The notes under the pieces are model-generated. The model worked only from the letters and a program-made list of their open reading frames with translations, had not been told where the DNA came from and did no database searches. Positions 1 to 6,450 of a stretch of DNA of 6,507 nt are shown one piece after another. Positions within the stretch are counted from its first letter, which is position 1; every line of letters begins with the position of its first letter. A program made the translations under genes and the position numbers. The DNA is from Dysgonamonadaceae bacterium (lineage in GTDB: Bacteria > Bacteroidota > Bacteroidia > Bacteroidales > Azobacteroidaceae): the NCBI GenBank assembly GCA_031255425.1, contig JAIRSN010000179.1:1-6507 (forward strand). Direction: 5' to 3'.

Positions 1-759
1 TTCACAACTCCTTCGGAAGGACAGCAATCCGCCGGTCTGCGGTCGTCGTCGGTACCCGAAGACAAGCTGGACATCATTGCTTCCAACGGACAGGGTTCGG
101 TACGTACGACCATTGCGAAACGCGAATATGGTACCATGACTTTCGGCAACAACGATACGCGCAAGATTGTCATGGGTATCAATCCCATGCCCGAAATCTA
201 TTCGATCAAGGAATCCCTTTCGGGCGGATTAATTGCGGCCGGAAGCAGCGTTATCAATACCGACAATGCACTGATTCCATTGGGCTTGTTGACTTCGTGG
301 GCAGGTGAAATAAGATTTACTTTCAAAGGCATGGATTATTACAATGCCCAAATCAAATTTATTGATTTGGTTGCGGGGCAGGAAATAGATATTACAGGTG
401 AAAGTGAATACGAATATTCATTTGAATATACGCCTGCGGTTGATTCGGAAAAGCATCCGGTTGCCGACGAAAGTCGTTTCTTCATCCGGTTCACACCGGC
501 GGTTTCAACAGGTCTTTCCGACAGTCTTTCCGGCACAACTAAAGTTTACAGCAATGAAGACGGCATTTCTGTTGTGTCTTCGGAAAAGATTTATCAGGTG
601 TCTGTTTACGACCTGCGCGGAGCTTTGGTTTCTTCCGTTTCTCAGGTGAAATCCACGTACTTGCGTATAAACAAACCGCTTCCCCGTTCGGAAGTTTACA
701 TAGTGAAAGTTTCGACAGAAAGCGGAGTGAAGAATGTAAAAATAATGATTGGCGATTGA
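1..759 (+). CDS. C-terminal part of a secreted/surface protein with a T9SS-type sorting domain (5' partial)
   Basis: The frame is open from the first base to the TGA at 757-759, giving 252 residues with no start seen. The ATG at 136 is internal, because coding-like sequence (FTPSEGQQSAGLRSSS...) continues upstream of it. The last 70 or so residues (about 538-756) look like a type IX secretion C-terminal sorting domain: a beta-rich stretch with YQVSVYDLRGALV, then YIVKVSTESGVKNVKIMI near the end. In this family the tail directs passage through the outer membrane and is usually cleaved, with the protein released or anchored to surface lipopolysaccharide. The region before it (LTSWAGEIRFTFKGMDYY... 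to EYSFEYTP) is typical of the beta-sandwich segment preceding such tails in large Bacteroidales extracellular proteins. The enzymatic or adhesive part, if any, lies outside the window, so the function is unknown. Surface location is inferred from the tail; the sorting-domain call is fairly secure but not certain. Confidence 0.8.
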   Translation, partial: FTTPSEGQQSAGLRSSSVPEDKLDIIASNGQGSVRTTIAKREYGTMTFGNNDTRKIVMGINPMPEIYSIKESLSGGLIAAGSSVINTDNALIPLGLLTSWAGEIRFTFKGMDYYNAQIKFIDLVAGQEIDITGESEYEYSFEYTPAVDSEKHPVADESRFFIRFTPAVSTGLSDSLSGTTKVYSNEDGISVVSSEKIYQVSVYDLRGALVSSVSQVKSTYLRINKPLPRSEVYIVKVSTESGVKNVKIMIGD

Positions 760-913
760 TTTTCATCTTCTTAAATACCGCTCCCCCCGAACATCTTCAA
801 ACAATAAATTTCCCATCCCGCGGTTGCAATTTTCCGGCGGGCTTCGGTGCATTTAAAAAATATTAATTACTTTTGCGAAACCGAAAATTACAAACAAAAG
901 CAAATACTACCGG
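760..913. other. Intergenic region between the surface-protein gene and the phoH operon
   Basis: This is 154 nt of mostly AT-rich DNA. It holds a possible weak hairpin (CCCGC at 817-821 against GCGGG at 837-841) without a following T-tract, and the probable phoH promoter near 868-875. No small gene or structured RNA was recognised. Confidence 0.6.
868..875 (+). promoter_or_regulatory. Probable -7 promoter element of the phoH-purC-aroE operon
   Basis: TACTTTTG matches the Bacteroidota sigma-ABfr -7 consensus TAnnTTTG exactly. It lies 38 nt before the phoH ATG, which would give a leader of roughly 30 nt. No good TTTG box is visible about 20 nt upstream, so the -33 half is weak. The same octamer occurs at the trkH promoter. 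Confidence 0.55.
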
Positions 914-1879
914 ATGATCGAAAAAATCATTGTTTTAGATGGCGCGGATACGGCAACTTTCTTTGGAATTAACAATTCCAATTTGCAATTAATCAAATCG
1001 TTGTATCCCAAGTTGAAGATTATTGCACGCGGAAATACGATCAAGGTGATCGGCGACGAACTCGAAATGATCGCTTTCGAGGAAAAGATAAAGGAAATGG
1101 AATCCTATTGCATGGAATATAACCTGCTGCCGGAGGAAGTTGTGCTGAAAATTGCGAAAGGACAACCGGACGCGGTTCTTCCACCCAAACAGAACCACTT
1201 GATTATTTACGGGATGAACGGCAAACCCATCGTCGCCCGCACGGAAAACCAGCGGAAATTGGTCGAAGAGTTTGATACGAATGATATGTTGTTCGCGATC
1301 GGGCCGGCGGGTTCGGGCAAAACCTATACGGCAATCGCACTCGCCGTCCGGGCATTGAAAAACAAGGAAGTTAAAAAAATTATCCTGAGCCGCCCGGCGG
1401 TGGAAGCCGGGGAAAAGCTGGGATTCCTTCCGGGAGATATGAAAGAAAAGATTGATCCCTATCTGCAACCCTTGTACGATGCCTTGGAAGACATGATTCC
1501 GGCTGCCAAACTGAAAGAGTTCCTCGAAAATAAGGTGATTCAGATTGCACCGCTGGCTTTTATGCGCGGCAGGACGCTGAGCGATGCGGTGATTATCCTG
1601 GACGAAGCGCAGAATACAAATGTTCAGCAAATCAAAATGTTCCTGACCCGTTTGGGGCTGAATGCCAAGATGATTATCACGGGCGATATTACCCAGATTG
1701 ATTTGCCGCCCTCGCAGCAGTCGGGATTGATCCACGCCATGAAAATCTTGAAAGATATTCCCGGCATCGCACAAATCGAATTAGAGAAAAAAGATATTGT
1801 AAGAAATAAATTGGTACAACGGATTGTGGAAGCATACGAAGGAAATGCAACGGTTCGTACAAAACTAATCAGTAAATAA
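914..1879 (+). CDS. phoH: PhoH-like ATPase
   Basis: This encodes a 321-residue cytoplasmic P-loop NTPase of the PhoH/PhoL family. Family members are linked to RNA metabolism and ribosome-associated functions, but the exact substrate is unsettled. The N-terminal part (about 1-85) resembles the small KH-like/PhoH N-terminal region. The ATPase core follows: Walker A GPAGSGKT at residues 130-137, the SRPAVEAGEKLGFLPGD block at about 159-175, FMRGRT at 216-221, Walker B VIILDEAQN at 226-234, and TGD at 256-258 near the sensor position. The length is normal for the long form in this phylum and all nucleotide-binding motifs are intact. The ATG at 914 has no clear Shine-Dalgarno sequence, which is common in Bacteroidota. 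It is the first gene of a tight operon and its stop lies 3 nt before purC. The name phoH follows E. coli usage; a phosphate-starvation role should not be assumed. Confidence 0.95.
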   Translation: MIEKIIVLDGADTATFFGINNSNLQLIKSLYPKLKIIARGNTIKVIGDELEMIAFEEKIKEMESYCMEYNLLPEEVVLKIAKGQPDAVLPPKQNHLIIYGMNGKPIVARTENQRKLVEEFDTNDMLFAIGPAGSGKTYTAIALAVRALKNKEVKKIILSRPAVEAGEKLGFLPGDMKEKIDPYLQPLYDALEDMIPAAKLKEFLENKVIQIAPLAFMRGRTLSDAVIILDEAQNTNVQQIKMFLTRLGLNAKMIITGDITQIDLPPSQQSGLIHAMKILKDIPGIAQIELEKKDIVRNKLVQRIVEAYEGNATVRTKLISK

Positions 1880-1882
1880 ATT

Positions 1883-2815
1883 ATGACAACAACAGATTTT
1901 AGTTTTCCGGGACAGACCGGTATTTATCATGGAAAAGTGAGGGACGTATATTCCATCGGCAACGACCGGTTGGTGATGATTGCGACCGACCGTATATCCG
2001 CTTTCGATGTGGTCCTTCCGCAGGGGATTCCCTACAAAGGACAGGTGCTGAATCAAATTGCCGCCAAGTTTCTGGACGCAACGGCGGATATTCTGCCCAA
2101 CTGGAAGCTCGCCGTTCCCGATCCGATGGTTACCGTCGGCTTGCGTTGCGAACCTTTTAAAGTGGAGATGGTTATCCGGGGTTACCTGGCGGGAAGCGCG
2201 TGGCGCGAATACAAAGCCGGCGCGCGGACCCTCTGCGGCATCTCCCTGCCCGAAGGGATGAGGGAAAATGAACCGTTTCCAACGCCCATCATCACGCCAA
2301 CCACCAAGGCAGACGAGGGTCACGACGAAAATATTTCCAAAGAACAGATTATCGCGCAGGGGCTGGTCGGCAAAGAAGATTACGAACAGTTGGAACGTTA
2401 TACCCAAGCGTTGTTCCGGCGCGGGTCGGAAATGGCGGCTTCCAAAGGCTTGATCCTGGTGGATACCAAATACGAGTTCGGGAAAAGGGACGGCAAAATC
2501 TACCTGATAGACGAAATCCATACGCCCGATTCTTCCCGCTATTTCTATTCGGAAGGCTACCGGGAACGACTTGAAAAAGGAGAAGAACAAAAACAGCTTT
2601 CAAAGGAATTTGTCCGCAAATGGTTAATGGAAAACGGATTCCAGGGGAAAGCCGGGCAACAAGTCCCGGAGATGACGCCGGCGTATTGCGAAAGCGTATC
2701 GGAAAGATATATCGAATTATATGAAAAAATCACCGGCGAAAAATTTGTAAAAGCGGATATTCGTGATGTTTCCGAACGGATAAAGCAGAACATCAACGCT
2801 TATTTCAACAACTGA
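1883..2815 (+). CDS. purC: Phosphoribosylaminoimidazole-succinocarboxamide synthase (SAICAR synthetase)
   Basis: PurC joins CAIR and L-aspartate using ATP to make SAICAR, a late step on the de novo purine route to IMP, in the cytoplasm. The 310-residue protein carries the family signatures: GKVRDVY at 17-23 (nucleotide-binding N-terminal loop), TDRISAFD at 35-42, the first SAICAR synthetase signature [16 protein letters not shown] at 92-107, the second signature LVDTKYEFG at 192-200, and [10 protein letters not shown] at 210-219. It is longer than the roughly 240-residue E. coli type and close to the roughly 300-residue yeast-like type, with the extra length in internal insertions and the C-terminal extension after about residue 220. 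The start at 1883 puts GKVRDVY near the N-terminus as expected. There is no clear Shine-Dalgarno sequence; translation is probably coupled to phoH, whose stop is 3 nt upstream, and aroE begins 4 nt downstream. Confidence 0.97.
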   Translation: MTTTDFSFPGQTGIYHGKVRDVYSIGNDRLVMIATDRISAFDVVLPQGIPYKGQVLNQIAAKFLDATADILPNWKLAVPDPMVTVGLRCEPFKVEMVIRGYLAGSAWREYKAGARTLCGISLPEGMRENEPFPTPIITPTTKADEGHDENISKEQIIAQGLVGKEDYEQLERYTQALFRRGSEMAASKGLILVDTKYEFGKRDGKIYLIDEIHTPDSSRYFYSEGYRERLEKGEEQKQLSKEFVRKWLMENGFQGKAGQQVPEMTPAYCESVSERYIELYEKITGEKFVKADIRDVSERIKQNINAYFNN

Positions 2816-2819
2816 AAAA

Positions 2820-3563
2820 ATGGATCAGTACGGACTAATCGGTTATCCTTTAAGGCACTCTTTCTCGATGAGTTTCTTCAATGATAAATTTGAGGCTGAA
2901 AAAATCGACGCAAAGTATTCGAACTTCGAGATCGCTTCCATAAAGGAACTGAAAGCGGTCCTGAAAAACAATCCGCACCTCAGAGGGTTGAATGTGACGA
3001 TTCCTTACAAAGAACAAATTATCCCTTACTTGGATCAGTTAAGCGAAAATGCGAAAGCCATCGGCGCCGTTAACGTGGTAAAAATCGACCGGACCAAAGG
3101 GAAAATAAAGCTGACCGGTTTTAATTCGGATATAACCGGCTTTCAGGGTTCGATCGAGCCGTTGCTGGAGAGCCATCACCGGAAAGCATTGATTCTGGGA
3201 ACCGGCGGATCGGCAAAGGCGATTTTCCACGGGCTGAAACAGTTAGGCATTGCTTCTACTTTTGTTTCCCGCGGGAAGAAGACGGAAAACACCTTAAATT
3301 ACACTGAATTGACGCCGGACATTATTCATTCGAACACGGTTATTGTCAACTGCACTCCGGTCGGGATGTGGCCGCAAGTGGATGACTGTCCGGACCTTCC
3401 TTACGAATGGATCACAAACCGGCACCTGCTGTACGACCTGTTGTACAATCCCAATGAAACGATGTTTATGAAGTGGGGCAGAAAGCAGGAAGCGAAAGTC
3501 AAAAACGGGCTGGAAATGCTTCTCTTGCAGGCTTTCGCAAGCTGGGACTTCTGGCAGCAATAA
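2820..3563 (+). CDS. aroE: Shikimate dehydrogenase (NADP+)
   Basis: AroE reduces 3-dehydroshikimate to shikimate with NADPH, on the way to chorismate, aromatic amino acids and menaquinone/folate precursors. The 247-residue protein shows the shikimate-binding GYPLRHSFS at 8-16, NVTIPYK at 58-64 with the catalytic lysine K64, IGAVNVV at 81-87, and FNSDITGF at 101-108 with the catalytic aspartate D104. It continues with the Rossmann glycine-rich loop GTGGSAKA at 127-134, NCTPVGM at 177-183, YDLLYNP at 205-211 and NGLEMLLLQA at 229-238. It is somewhat shorter than E. coli AroE (272 residues), with no essential motif lost. The typical NRT motif for the NADP phosphate is replaced by SRGKK at about 150-154, so cofactor preference is not certain from sequence. 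The ATG overlaps the A-run just after the purC stop, which suggests translational coupling. Its stop is 3 nt from the convergent tsaD stop. Confidence 0.95.
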   Translation: MDQYGLIGYPLRHSFSMSFFNDKFEAEKIDAKYSNFEIASIKELKAVLKNNPHLRGLNVTIPYKEQIIPYLDQLSENAKAIGAVNVVKIDRTKGKIKLTGFNSDITGFQGSIEPLLESHHRKALILGTGGSAKAIFHGLKQLGIASTFVSRGKKTENTLNYTELTPDIIHSNTVIVNCTPVGMWPQVDDCPDLPYEWITNRHLLYDLLYNPNETMFMKWGRKQEAKVKNGLEMLLLQAFASWDFWQQ

Positions 3564-3566
3564 CGC

Positions 3567-4586
3567 TTACACCAGGACCCGGGCAAAAGGCACGGCGTCC
3601 ATCGGGCAAAATTCCCCGTCCCGGTATTTGAAATACCCGCTCATCGCCACCATCGCCGCATTATCGGTTGTAAAAGCGAACGGCGGAATATGAACTTTCC
3701 AATTGTATTTCCCGGCATAATCTTCCAACGCTTTCCGCAAGCCCGAATTGGCAGAAACGCCTCCGGCAAGCGCCACTTCGTTGATCTTCAAGCCCTCGGC
3801 AGCCTTTCGGAGCTTGTCCATCAGGATTTCGATAATGGTCAATTGCAGGCTGGCGCTCAGGTCTGCCTTGTGTTCTTCGATAAAGAGCGGATTCTCTTTC
3901 AACCTGTCCCGCAGAAGGTAGAGAAAAGACGTTTTCAGTCCGCTGAAACTGTAATCGTAGCCCGGAATATTCGGTTTGTTCAACCGGAATGACTTCGGAT
4001 CGCCTTCCTGCGCCAGCCTGTCGATGGACGGCCCGCCCGGATAAGGCAACCCCATCACCTTGGCACATTTGTCAAACGCTTCTCCGGCAGCGTCGTCGAT
4101 GGTTTGTCCGACGATTTCCATCGCATTGTATGCGCGCACCAAGATGATCTGCGAGTTTCCGCCGGATACCAACAGGCACAGAAACGGAAACGCCGGCGGG
4201 TCGTTGTCGTCTTCCCGCTGTTTGATAAAATGAGCGAGGACGTGCGCCTGTAAATGATTGACCTCAACCATCGGAATGTTTAATGCGGTCGAAAAACCCT
4301 TTGCAAAAGAAGTCCCCACCAGCAGCGAGCCCAGAAGTCCGGGACCGCGCGTAAACGCCACCGCCGACAAGTCCGCTTTATCGATGCCTGCCTGCCTGAT
4401 TGCCTGATCTACCACCGGGATAATGTTTTGCTGATGCGCCCGGGAAGCCAGTTCGGGCACCACGCCGCCATACGCTTCGTGTATTTTTTGTCCTGCGATA
4501 ACGTTCGACAGCAGGACGCCGTTTCGAATAACGGCTGCCGATGTGTCGTCGCAGGAAGACTCAATTCCTAAAATAGTTATATCCAT
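3567..4586 (-). CDS. tsaD: tRNA N6-adenosine threonylcarbamoyltransferase TsaD
   Basis: TsaD (older names Gcp, YgjD) transfers the threonylcarbamoyl group from TC-AMP to A37 of tRNAs reading ANN codons, making t6A, in complex with TsaB and TsaE in bacteria. The 339-residue protein has normal length and intact ASKHA-fold motifs: GIESSCDDT at 7-15, GVVPELASRAHQQN at about 41-54, and the metal ligands H111 and H115 in HLQAH. Further on are SGGNSQ at 141-146, DDAAGEAFDK at 164-173, FSGLKT at 214-219, GGVSANSGLR at 275-284, and TDNAAM at 307-312 with the metal ligand D308. The start (complement of 4584-4586) places GIESSCDD at the expected N-terminus. It is read on the opposite strand to its neighbours, converging with aroE and diverging from trkH. 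A -7 promoter match lies 19-26 nt upstream, implying a very short leader. tsaB and tsaE are not in the window. Confidence 0.97.
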   Translation of the reverse strand: MDITILGIESSCDDTSAAVIRNGVLLSNVIAGQKIHEAYGGVVPELASRAHQQNIIPVVDQAIRQAGIDKADLSAVAFTRGPGLLGSLLVGTSFAKGFSTALNIPMVEVNHLQAHVLAHFIKQREDDNDPPAFPFLCLLVSGGNSQIILVRAYNAMEIVGQTIDDAAGEAFDKCAKVMGLPYPGGPSIDRLAQEGDPKSFRLNKPNIPGYDYSFSGLKTSFLYLLRDRLKENPLFIEEHKADLSASLQLTIIEILMDKLRKAAEGLKINEVALAGGVSANSGLRKALEDYAGKYNWKVHIPPFAFTTDNAAMVAMSGYFKYRDGEFCPMDAVPFARVLV

Positions 4587-4604
4587 AAATCAAATGATTG
4601 AATG

Positions 4605-4612
4605 CAAAATTA
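4605..4612 (-). promoter_or_regulatory. Probable -7 promoter element of tsaD
   Basis: On the minus strand this reads TAATTTTG, an exact match to the Bacteroidota TAnnTTTG element. It lies 19-26 nt upstream of the tsaD ATG, so the leader would be only about a dozen nt. No well-spaced TTTG box is visible upstream; the nearest TTG sequences are at wrong spacings. Moderate support only. Confidence 0.5.
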
Positions 4613-4678
4613 CTGCTTTTTTTGCAATCCGCAGGGTCCAACGCATTTAATTTTGGAGTAAATCAATAAGGAAGTCGA

Positions 4679-4718
4679 GGCGGACACGGCGGCGGCGGCG
4701 CAGCCGCTTTTGTATTTT
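4679..4718 (+). repeat. Repeat unit copy 1 (left arm of inverted pair), with GCG-repeat insertion
   Basis: The unit reads GGCGGACACG, then a 12-nt run of four GCG triplets (4689-4700), then CAGCCG, then CTTTTGTATTTT. Without the 12-nt insertion it matches copy 2 (opposite strand, 4825-4852) except for three bases. It can fold as a terminator-like hairpin: stem GCGGC (4695-4699) with GCCGC (4703-4707), loop GCA, followed by TTTTGTATTTT. No plus-strand gene ends nearby, so termination is not its obvious job here. Confidence 0.75.
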
Positions 4719-4824
4719 AATGAAGTTATTATATAAATCATATCTGCGTTATTACTGCGGTTGTTTTGTTATTAAAATCAGGTGGAAATGAGGTTTTTTT
4801 GCACGTACACAAAATTTCACTTTG

Positions 4825-4852
4825 AAAATACAAAAGATACTGCGTGTCCGCC
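4825..4852 (-). repeat. Repeat unit copy 2 (right arm of inverted pair)
   Basis: On the minus strand it reads GGCGGACACG, CAGTAT, CTTTTGTATTTT. The first 10 and last 12 bases are identical to copy 1, and the T-rich end faces the T-rich end of copy 1 across 106 bp. Its own hairpin (GGACAC, loop GCA, GTATCT) has one C/A mismatch and one G-U pair, so it would be a weaker terminator than copies 1 and 3. Confidence 0.75.
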
Positions 4853-4875
4853 CGCCAATTTAATCCGCCGATTTA

Positions 4876-4906
4876 TTGCGGGTACGGGTTATTTCTTTTA
4901 CTTTTG
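4876..4906 (+). promoter_or_regulatory. Probable trkH promoter (-33 and -7 elements)
   Basis: TACTTTTG at 4899-4906 is an exact TAnnTTTG -7 match. A TTG (4876-4878, in context ATTG) lies 20 nt upstream of it, within the usual spacing for the Bacteroidota -33 box. The start of transcription would fall near 4912, giving a leader of about 30 nt. An AAGGG at 4926-4930 lies 12 nt before the ATG and is at best a distant ribosome-binding site. This is the best of the three promoter candidates. Confidence 0.6.
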
Positions 4907-4942
4907 TCCGTTAGAATATCATTTTAAGGGTCTTTACTAAAT

Positions 4943-6424
4943 ATGTCTTTCAAAAACAAGTCGAAACCGGATATTAACTGGAAGTTTATAATAAAAACGG
5001 CAGGGTTAATCCTTATCTTCGAATCACTTTTCATGTTTCTTTCCGCCGCAGTCTCCCGCTATTTTCGTGAGCCGGCAATGTATGCCCTCCTGCTGTCCGC
5101 CGGGATCACCTTCGTTTCCGGGCTGGGAATCACCCTTTCGACCGGATTCGGAAAACGGACGAAGGTCATAGGGAAAAAGGAAAGTTATCTGGGAGTCGCA
5201 CTTTGTTGGATGTTGTTTGCCTTGTTCGGCGCGTTGCCTTTTTATGTCGGCGGGGTTGTCCCCCGTTTCACCGACGCTTTTTTCGAGTCGACTTCCGGCA
5301 TCACGACTACGGGCGCCACCATCCTGACCGATATTGAAAGCGTTCCCAAGGGATTGCTGTTCTGGAGAAGCCTCACGCAATGGCTGGGTGGCATGGGAAT
5401 TATCGTTTTTTCCATCGCCCTGCTGCCGGTGTTGGGAGGAGAAGCGGCGCAACTGTTCGATGCGGAATCGTCGGGACTGACCCACGATAAGTTCCGCCCG
5501 CGGGTGACTCAAATGGCCAAAAGGCTGCTGGGCATCTACCTGTTCCTGTCGCTGCTGGTTATTCTCCTGCTCTGGTGTGGTCCTATGGGACTGTACGACG
5601 CGGTTTGTCACGGCTTTGCCACCATCTCTACCGGGGGGTTCTCTACCCGGCAAGCGAGCATCGCCTGTTGGAACTCGGTTTACCTCGAAACGGTGATCGC
5701 TGTCTTTATGATCGTCGGGGCTATCAATTTCCCTCTGCTCTATTTCCTGTTGAAAGGGAAATTCGGGAAATTCTTTCAGGACGAAGAACTGCGCTGGTTC
5801 CTGTCCATTCTGCTGGTGGTTTCCCTTGTTGCCGGCTTCGGGTTGGTATACAACAGGGGATACGGTTTCCCCGATTCGTTCCGGAGTTCGTTCTTTCAGG
5901 TCATATCCGTTATCACCACCACCGGCTTCGCGACCGACGATTTTTCGGCATGGGGATCCTTTTATTTGATCCTGTTCCTGTTTCTAATGGTGGTCTGCGG
6001 ATGTGCCGGTTCGACAAGCGGCGGATTGAAAACCGTCCGCGCCGTGGTGCTGGTCAAAAACACTATTTACGAATTCAAACGCTTGCTTCACCCGCGCGCC
6101 GTTATTCCGGTGCGGCTAAACGGGAGCGCTTTGTCGTTCGGGATTGTGCAGCGCTTGCTGGCATTTGCGTTTCTCTACATCAGCATCCTCTTTGTAAGCT
6201 GGGGGATTCTCACCCTGGCGGGAATGCCTTTTGTCGAATCGCTGGGCGCCTCCGTTACGTCGGTAGGCAATGTCGGACCGGGTTTTGGGACGATCGGGCC
6301 GTACGGTTCGTTCGCCGGAATTTCGCCCGCCGCCAAATGGTACCTCTCTTTCCTCATGATTACCGGACGACTGGAGATTTTTACCGTTCTTATTCTTTTT
6401 ACTCCCGGTTTCTGGAAAAAATAA
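4943..6424 (+). CDS. trkH: Trk-type potassium uptake protein, channel subunit TrkH
   Basis: TrkH is the K+-conducting inner-membrane subunit of the Trk system, normally gated by the cytoplasmic nucleotide-binding protein TrkA. The 493-residue protein is close to the E. coli length (483) and is strongly hydrophobic throughout, with a first membrane segment at about 15-37. The four pore-loop selectivity filters of the SKT superfamily are all present, each with its glycine: TTTGAT at 121-126, STGGF at 229-233, TTTGFA at 325-330 and VGNVGPGFG at 441-449. GCAGSTSGGLKTVR at 353-366 matches the conserved loop after the third pore repeat that forms the intramembrane gate. The ATG at 4943 leaves a short charged N-terminus (KNKSKPD) before the first helix, as expected. 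It has its own promoter and is followed directly by a terminator, so it is probably a single-gene transcript. No trkA is in the window. KtrB is the main alternative, but the length and the GPG fourth filter favour TrkH. Confidence 0.95.
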   Translation: MSFKNKSKPDINWKFIIKTAGLILIFESLFMFLSAAVSRYFREPAMYALLLSAGITFVSGLGITLSTGFGKRTKVIGKKESYLGVALCWMLFALFGALPFYVGGVVPRFTDAFFESTSGITTTGATILTDIESVPKGLLFWRSLTQWLGGMGIIVFSIALLPVLGGEAAQLFDAESSGLTHDKFRPRVTQMAKRLLGIYLFLSLLVILLLWCGPMGLYDAVCHGFATISTGGFSTRQASIACWNSVYLETVIAVFMIVGAINFPLLYFLLKGKFGKFFQDEELRWFLSILLVVSLVAGFGLVYNRGYGFPDSFRSSFFQVISVITTTGFATDDFSAWGSFYLILFLFLMVVCGCAGSTSGGLKTVRAVVLVKNTIYEFKRLLHPRAVIPVRLNGSALSFGIVQRLLAFAFLYISILFVSWGILTLAGMPFVESLGASVTSVGNVGPGFGTIGPYGSFAGISPAAKWYLSFLMITGRLEIFTVLILFTPGFWKK

Positions 6425-6450
6425 GAGACACGCAGTGTCTTTTATATTTT
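6423..6450 (+). terminator. Intrinsic terminator after trkH; repeat unit copy 3
   Basis: A perfect 6-bp stem AGACAC (6426-6431) and GTGTCT (6435-6440) closes a GCA loop, can extend by a G-U and two A-U pairs into the flanks, and runs into TTTATATTTT. It starts right at the trkH stop codon. The 25 bases 6426-6450 match copy 2 of the repeat at 22 positions, so this terminator is also a member of the repeat family found upstream of trkH. Confidence 0.75.

Larger units (their letters stand above)
4587..4942. other. Divergent intergenic region between tsaD and trkH
   Basis: These 356 nt separate two divergently read genes. They contain the tsaD promoter on the left (about 4605-4612), the trkH promoter on the right (about 4876-4906), and between them an inverted pair of repeat units (4679-4718 and 4825-4852) around 106 bp of AT-rich DNA. 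No convincing small gene, tRNA or riboswitch was found. The expected trkH leader of about 30 nt is too short to hold an aptamer. Confidence 0.7.

Noticed and set aside
817..841. CCCGC/GCGGG hairpin as terminator of the left-edge gene
   Set aside because: The stem is short, the loop long, and no T-tract follows; it also lies close to the phoH promoter. Kept only as a note in the intergenic entry.
989..1774. Long open frame of 261 codons on the minus strand inside phoH
   Set aside because: It lies wholly antisense to an unmistakable PhoH gene. The translation is rich in His, Phe, Arg and Gln with no recognisable motifs, typical of a shadow frame.
1865..2590. Minus-strand open frame of 241 codons opposite purC
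   Set aside because: purC signatures are intact on the plus strand, and the antisense product shows no domain or promoter support.
4679..4852. CRISPR array
   Set aside because: There are only two local units, in inverted rather than direct orientation, with a single 106-bp interval and no cas genes.
4907..4942. Riboswitch (for example c-di-AMP) controlling trkH
   Set aside because: The predicted leader is only about 30 nt and no aptamer-like conserved core is visible in the spacer.
5024..5653. Minus-strand open frame of 209 codons inside trkH
   Set aside because: Antisense to the filter-bearing half of TrkH; its low-complexity charged composition is what the reverse of a membrane protein gene gives.
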